NCBI GenBank assembly: GCA_001184395.1
Contig: LFLF01000004.1
Span: 1 to 62,102 of the forward strand
DNA from: Candidatus Paraburkholderia calva
GTDB lineage: Bacteria; Pseudomonadota; Gammaproteobacteria; Burkholderiales; Burkholderiaceae
DNA: 62,102 nt
Reading direction: 5' to 3'
The translations under genes and the position numbers were made by a program. Below the pieces are notes generated by a model. The model was not told where the DNA came from, searched no databases, and was given only the letters and a program-made list of their open reading frames with translations. This document shows, piece after piece, positions 57,300 through 62,102 of the stretch. The stretch's first letter is position 1. Every line of letters starts with the position of its first letter.

Positions 57300-59618
57300 A
57301 TGGGAACCACTGACGATCTTTTTGCCGAACAGACCGCACCGGCCGGCGAACGACTGACGCTCGGCGATTACGCCGAACGCGCCTATCTCGACTACGCGGT
57401 GAGCGTGGTGAAAGGCCGCGCGCTGCCCGATGTCTGCGACGGGCAGAAGCCCGTGCAGCGCCGCATTCTCTACGCAATGAACGAGATGGGCCTGTCGAAC
57501 AACGCGAAGCCGGTGAAGTCGGCGCGCGTGGTCGGCGATGTGCTGGGCAAATATCACCCGCACGGCGATTCGTCCGCGTACGAGGCGCTCGTGCGGCTCG
57601 CGCAGGACTTTTCGATGCGCTATCCGCTCATCGACGGACAGGGCAATTTCGGCTCGCGCGACGGCGACGGCGCGGCGGCCATGCGTTACACCGAAGCGCG
57701 TCTCATGCCGATCGCGCGCCTGCTGCTCGATGAAATCGATCAGGGCACGGTCGACTTCATGCCGAACTACGACGGCTCGTCGGAAGAGCCGAAGCTGTTG
57801 CCCGCGCGCCTGCCGTTCTTGTTGCTGAACGGCGCATCGGGCATCGCGGTGGGTATGGCGACCGAAGTGCCGTCGCACAATCTGCGCGAAGTGGCGACCG
57901 CCGCCGTCGCGATGATCTGCGATCCGAAGATCGGCCATGTGGGCCTGATGGAGAAGCTCACCGGACCGGACTTCCCCGGCGGCGGCCAGATCATCTCGTC
58001 GCCCGCCGAAATCTCGGCGGCCTACGAAACCGGGCGCGGCAGCCTCAAAGTGCGGGCGCGCTGGAAGGTCGAGGAACTCGCGCGCGGCCAGTGGCAGATC
58101 GTCGTGACGGAATTGCCGCCGAACGTGTCGAACCAGAAGGTGCTCGAGGAAATCGAGGAACTTACCAATCCGAAGATCAAGCTCGGCAAGAAGACGCTCA
58201 CGCCCGAGCAGGCGCAAACCAAGCAGTCGATGCTCACGCTGCTCGACACCGTGCGCGACGAATCCGGCCGCGACGCGCCGGTGCGTCTGGTGTTCGAGCC
58301 GAAGTCGAGCCGGATCGATCAGACCGAGTTCGTAAATTCCCTCCTCGCGCATACGAGCCTCGAATCGAACACGTCGATCAACCTCGTGATGATCGGCGCG
58401 GACGGGCGTCCGCGTCAGAAGGGCATCATCGATATCCTGCACGAGTGGATCGGCTTCCGCTTCGCCACGGTCACACGGCGCACGCAGCATAGTCTCGCCA
58501 AGGTCAACGACCGCATCCATATTCTCGAAGGCCGGATGATCGTCTTCCTGAATATCGACGAAGTTATTCGCATCATCCGCGAATCGGACGAGCCGAAGCA
58601 GGCGCTGATTGCGCGCTTCAACTTGTCGGACCGGCAGGCGGAAGACATCCTCGAAATCCGGCTGCGTCATTTGGTGCGGCTGGAGGTAATCAAGATCGAG
58701 CAGGAACTCGCCCATCTGCGCGACGAAAAGACTCGTCTCGAAGACCTGCTCAACAGCGACGCCGCGATGAAGCGTCTGCTCATCAATGAAATCGAGGCCG
58801 ACGCGAAGCAATACGGCGATGACTGCCGCACGCTAATTCAGCAGGACAAGCGCGCGACCTTCGAGGTGCGCGTAATCGACGAGCCGGTGACGGTGGTGGT
58901 GTCGCAGCGCGGCTGGGTGCGCGCGCTGAAGGGCCACGGACTCGATCCGGCGGGCTTCACCTTCAAGCAGGGAGACGGGCTGTATGCGGCGTTTCTCGCG
59001 CGCACGCCGGATTCCCTTGTGGCGTGGGGCAACAAGGGGCGCGTGTATTCGATGCCGGTGGCGGCTCTGCCGGGCGGGCGCGGCGACGACGTGCCTGTCA
59101 CGTCGCTGATCGAACTGGAGTCGGGCACGCATCTGCTGCATTACTTTGCGGCGAATGCGGAGCAGCAACTGCTGCTGGCGTCGAGCAACGGCTTCGGCTT
59201 TATCGCCAAGCTCGGTGACATGGTGAGCCGCCAGAAGGCGGGCAAGGCCTTCATGACCATCGACGACGATGCTGCGCCGCTCGCGCCCATGCCGGTCATT
59301 CCGGGTGCAAACTATGTTGCGTGTCTGTCGAGCACCGGGCGTTTGCTCGTGTTCGGCATGGACGAGATGAAGACGCTGTCCGGCGGCGGCCGCGGCGTCA
59401 CGCTGATGGCGCTCGATCCGAAGGAAACGCTGCGTCAGGCGCTCGCCATCGATGCGTGCGGCGTCGTGATGATCGGCACCGGACGCGGCGGCAAGATTCG
59501 CGACGAGAAACTCGCGGGCTCGCAAATGCAGTTGCATCTCGGCAAGCGGGCGCGCAAGGGACGGGCACCGGATTCGTCGCTGAAGGTCACGGAGTTGCGG
59601 CCGGTGTTCGAAGGCTAG
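57300..59618 (+). CDS. parC: DNA topoisomerase IV subunit A
   Basis: Breakage-reunion subunit pairing with ParE. 772 residues, clean frame, stop TAG. Catalytic Tyr130 in [10 protein letters not shown]. Quinolone-determining region [13 protein letters not shown] has Ser91 and Glu95, equivalent to E. coli Ser80/Glu84, so wild-type susceptible state. C-terminal beta-pinwheel from about 500. Operon with parE. Absence of any internal TAG here argues against amber read-through as a general rule in this genome. Confidence 0.96.
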   Translation: MGTTDDLFAEQTAPAGERLTLGDYAERAYLDYAVSVVKGRALPDVCDGQKPVQRRILYAMNEMGLSNNAKPVKSARVVGDVLGKYHPHGDSSAYEALVRLAQDFSMRYPLIDGQGNFGSRDGDGAAAMRYTEARLMPIARLLLDEIDQGTVDFMPNYDGSSEEPKLLPARLPFLLLNGASGIAVGMATEVPSHNLREVATAAVAMICDPKIGHVGLMEKLTGPDFPGGGQIISSPAEISAAYETGRGSLKVRARWKVEELARGQWQIVVTELPPNVSNQKVLEEIEELTNPKIKLGKKTLTPEQAQTKQSMLTLLDTVRDESGRDAPVRLVFEPKSSRIDQTEFVNSLLAHTSLESNTSINLVMIGADGRPRQKGIIDILHEWIGFRFATVTRRTQHSLAKVNDRIHILEGRMIVFLNIDEVIRIIRESDEPKQALIARFNLSDRQAEDILEIRLRHLVRLEVIKIEQELAHLRDEKTRLEDLLNSDAAMKRLLINEIEADAKQYGDDCRTLIQQDKRATFEVRVIDEPVTVVVSQRGWVRALKGHGLDPAGFTFKQGDGLYAAFLARTPDSLVAWGNKGRVYSMPVAALPGGRGDDVPVTSLIELESGTHLLHYFAANAEQQLLLASSNGFGFIAKLGDMVSRQKAGKAFMTIDDDAAPLAPMPVIPGANYVACLSSTGRLLVFGMDEMKTLSGGGRGVTLMALDPKETLRQALAIDACGVVMIGTGRGGKIRDEKLAGSQMQLHLGKRARKGRAPDSSLKVTELRPVFEG

Positions 59619-59638
59619 CCCGGTTTCGAGGTTCGACG

Positions 59639-59676
59639 ACGCCTCGCTGTAGCGATACAGCGGGCGTTTTCTTTTG
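59639..59676 (+). terminator. Intrinsic terminator of parE-parC
   Basis: Imperfect stem CGCTGTA / TACAGCG extended by GCC/GGC, loop GCGA, then TTTTCTTTT. Confidence 0.7.
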
Positions 59677-59783
59677 CATCGGCGCAAAACGAATCGAAAT
59701 GGATCGGAACTGAAGCGCAGCGCTCAAGTGGAACGCCCAAACTTATTCAATCCCGCTGATCCCAAGAGGCCTTGTACCCGCCC

Positions 59784-60166
59784 ATGAACAAAGTCATCGA
59801 AGCCGCGCTTTTCCTGCATCTGCTTGGCGTGGCCGTGTGGATAGGCGGCATGGTCTTCGCGCGCTTCTTCAACTAGGTGGCGGGCGCGGTGCTGGTCATT
59901 CTCATCACCGGCGGCTTTTTGCTGATGCAGTTCGTCGGCGGTCACGCCGCGTGGTTGCTGCACGCGATGGCGGGTCTCGGCATCGTGATGATGCTGATCT
60001 TCGATCATATCCGCTTCTCGGTTTTTCCGCGCATCCGCCGCGCGGTGCAGGCGCAGGACTGGCCCAACGGCGCGCGCAGTGGCGACTGTCAGACGGCTCG
60101 TGGTGGATCAATCTCGTGCTGGGTGTCGTGACGATCGGGACGGCGGTGCTTTCGCGCGGCTTGTAA
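59784..60166 (+). pseudogene. CopD-like small membrane protein, deleted and amber stop
   Basis: MNKVIEAALFLHLLGVAVWI GGMVFARF is joined directly to FFN*VAGAVLVILITGGFLL. About 25 residues normally found between two FARF/RFFN-like sequences are missing, and amber TAG at 59874-59876 replaces the Trp of FFNWVAG. A frameshift near 60075 precedes VRRLVVINLVLGVVTIGTAV. Four-TM family, role in copper or heme-linked redox not established. Confidence 0.75.
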
Positions 60167-60180
60167 ATGACGCGACGGCG

Positions 60181-61784
60181 CTAAACGCCGCGCTCATCGC
60201 TCAACGCGGTATTCGACGGTTCTTTGCGCGATCTCGGCAGCGCGCCGCGCGACCATCCGCATACACCGAAGCGGTCCAGCAGCGCCTGCACGCTATCCAC
60301 CGGCACGGGCCGCGAGAACAGGAAGCCTTGCGCTTCCATCGGTCCGAGCGTGGTGAGCCATGCGATCTGCTCCTCGCGCTCGGTGCCTTCCACGACCACG
60401 GTCAAGCCCAGCGAACGCGCCAGATTGACGATGGCCGCCACTATCACGCACACACTGCGGTCCTTGGGCACCGCCTGGATGAACGAGCGGTCCACCTTCA
60501 GCGTATCGACCGAGAAGCGGTTCAGATACGACAGCGAGGAATAGCCGGTGCCGAAATCGTCCAGCGCGATACGCACGCCCAGGCGCTTCAGCGCGACGAT
60601 CTTCTCCTGCACGAGTTCGGGGTATTCGACCATCACGGTTTCGGTGATTTCGAGTTCGAGCTTGTCGGGCGGAATGCCGCTCGCCGCGATCGCGCGCTAC
60701 CGTTTCCAGCAAGTCGCCGCGCCAGAACTGCACCCACCGCCGAGATGTTCACCACGAGGGAGAGGCCGGTATAACCGTCGCGCTGCCATTGCGCGAGTTG
60801 CTTGCACGCGGTGTGGACCCACGAAGTCGCCGACCGCGACGATCAGCCGGTCGATTCCGTCACGGGAATGAAATCGTTCGCGGGAATCAGCCGTGCTGCG
60901 GATGATTCCATTGCACTAGCGCCTCGAAGCCGGTGATGCAGTGGCGCGCCAGATCGATCTTCGGCTGATAGACGAGGAACAGTTGCTCCTCGGTCAGCGC
61001 GACGCGCAGTTGCTGCTTCCACTTCATCAGATGATCCGCGCGATGCGACAACTGTGGCGAATAGAACTGATAGCAGTTGCGGCCCGTGTCCTTCGCGCTG
61101 TACATGGCGAGATCGGCCTTCTTCAATAGGTCGATCTCGCTTTCGTTCGATACCGAATACAGCGCGGTACCGATGCTCGCATGCAGCACGAACGCGCTGC
61201 CGCACACGTCGAAGGGCGTTGCGAACATGGTGGAGATGTCGTTAGCGAGTGTGACCGCGCGCTGCTCGACCTCGTCGCCCTTGACCACCACCACGAACTC
61301 GTCGCCGCCGATGCGCGACAGCGTGTCGCTTTGCCCGACCGTTTCCGCGAAGCGCGAGGCGGTCATTTGCAGCACGATATCGCCAGCGTTGTGGCCGAGC
61401 GTGTCGTGCACCGTCTTGAAGTTATCGAGGTCGATGAACACAGCAGCGCGAGCCGCCCGATGTTCTCCGTCTGCGCCACGTCCTGACGCCGCGCGCGCAG
61501 CGTCGAATAGCGGTTGCGCAGGACGGTGAGAAGATCGTACTCGACCAGATGCGTTATCTCGTGCTTGCCTCCGAGCAGCTTGCCGATGAGACCTGTCGCC
61601 ACCGCGAAGAAGCCGAGCATCGCGAGCGAGATGAATCTCGCCATCAACAGATAGACGCTGCGCGTGTGGTTGTAGTCGATCATTTCCTCGCGCTCGGAGA
61701 GTCCGACCAGCACGCCGAGGGAATAGCCGTCAATATGCCGGTACGACACGATGCGCTTAACGTGATCGATCGGATCGACATTAA
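60181..61784 (-). pseudogene. Cache-GGDEF-EAL c-di-GMP protein, IS-interrupted and frameshifted
   Basis: What remains starts in the periplasmic sensor (SYRHIDGYSLGVLVGLSERE), then TM helix SLAMLGFFAVATGLIGKLLG. The GGDEF domain has intact SRIGGDEFVVVV. The EAL domain has GFEALVQWNHP, IALDDFGTGYSSLSYLNRFS and an altered VVVEGTEREEQ (usual VAEGVE). The sensor 5' part is cut off at 61784 by the IS5 element. Frameshifts near 61440, 60895, 60830, 60720 and 60640 also occur. The third inactivated c-di-GMP gene of the window. Confidence 0.86.
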
Positions 61785-62102
61785 GGCAACGCTGATTAAG
61801 TCCACCACTAGTGCTTGTCAGGTGTTATAGAGCGCACGTGCAAGGAGAAAGGCAAACGACGATGAAGCAGCAGACGCTGGCGATGGCCGCGGATCAAGGT
61901 GCGGGGTTCGAGACTTGCCGCAAACGCACGCGACGCGACGAGTTGCTTGACACGATGAACACGATCGAGATTCGCCTCGAGCAGCGCCGTGGACGTCGGC
62001 GCGGATCTGGTGGAAATCTCTTCGCCGAGGTGGGGCGAGTGCTGCAAGCCAGCGGTATGAAGCTTGCCAACGGCACCATGGTGGACACGACCTTGATCGC
62101 CG
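61785..62102 (+). mobile_element. IS5-group insertion sequence, left part
   Basis: Left terminus GGCAACGCTGATTAAG is preceded by target TTAA (61781-61784, YTAR type). Transposase begins 76 nt in. Inserted into the GGDEF-EAL gene. Same orientation and family as the element at 1-456, but the terminal repeats diverge after 11 bp. Confidence 0.87.
61861..62102 (+). CDS. IS5-family transposase, N-terminal part with internal deletion (runs off window)
   Basis: MKQQTLAMAADQGAGFE is the usual IS5-group N-terminus. After about 36 residues (...LLDTMNTI) comes a 17-residue Arg/Gly-rich stretch with no match to the family. LFAEVGRVLQASGMKLANGT MVDTTLIA then resumes, which precedes the first catalytic Asp. 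Some 70 residues of the normal N-terminal region are therefore missing, although the frame is kept. Probably inactive but may still be mobilised by an intact copy. Confidence 0.75.

Noticed and set aside
4935..59876. Amber codon reassignment or general read-through
   Set aside because: Long intact genes have no internal TAG, parC ends in TAG, and most TAG-bearing genes also have frameshifts.
61808..62047. Minus-strand ORF opposite the right-hand transposase
   Set aside because: Considered as the missing 5' part of the GGDEF-EAL gene, but it lies within the IS and has no sensor-domain features.

Overview
The window looks like a chromosome segment of a Burkholderia sensu lato bacterium (Caballeronia/Paraburkholderia type) in the middle of genome erosion. 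The evidence is GC-rich DNA, a Burkholderia-type trimeric porin, a split two-ORF NitT/TauT-like ABC operon, cyanase, DUF883/BON/DUF4142 small stress genes and adjacent parE-parC. Intact genes alternate with about thirty genes that still align end to end with known families but carry frameshifts, in-frame stops, lost start codons or small internal deletions. This is typical of recent host restriction, as in leaf-nodule or insect symbionts. That lifestyle is inference; the sequence shows only the decay.

Layout. 1-456 is the right end of an IS5-group element, and 61785-62102 is the left end of a related copy in the same orientation. 457-4398 holds an intact porin and a basic amino-acid ABC transporter with an intact ATPase and two broken permeases. 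4935-10645 is mostly decayed: pirin, Spy/CpxP, an OmpR/EnvZ-type pair and a diguanylate cyclase. 11447-14596 is an intact two-gene ABC operon (double permease plus ATPase with a C-terminal extension). 14709-15724 holds two overlapping lipoprotein-like genes.

15999-33188 is the most coherent block. It has two sigma-54 enhancer-binding proteins, a stand-alone rpoN, trehalose-6-phosphate synthase and a set of small stress-type genes (DUF883, proline-rich, acidic, BON, DUF2383, glycine-zipper, DUF1488, DUF4142, PfpI/DJ-1, YbhB). I find seven good and one weaker -24/-12 sequence with the strict GG-N10-GC spacing in front of these genes, so the block reads as a self-contained sigma-54 stress regulon with its own sigma factor and activators.

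33421-45552 is heavily decayed: a PAS-GGDEF protein, quiC, hicB, a polysaccharide polymerase and acyltransferase, an MFS transporter and a FocA/NirC channel. Intact here are a TetR regulator, a quinate/shikimate dehydrogenase and tRNA-Arg(CCT). 45858-54936 continues the decay: a NIT-ANTAR nitrate regulator, a GltI-like binding protein, dctA, DUF4239, a methyltransferase, rubredoxin, DUF4399 and an ABC-F ATPase, with intact cyanase in between. 55223-59618 is intact parE-parC. 59784-61784 holds a broken CopD-like protein and a GGDEF-EAL gene cut by the right-hand IS. Housekeeping topoisomerase IV, rpoN, otsA and the ABC operon have kept clean frames, while nearly all c-di-GMP, nitrogen-oxide and uptake genes have not.
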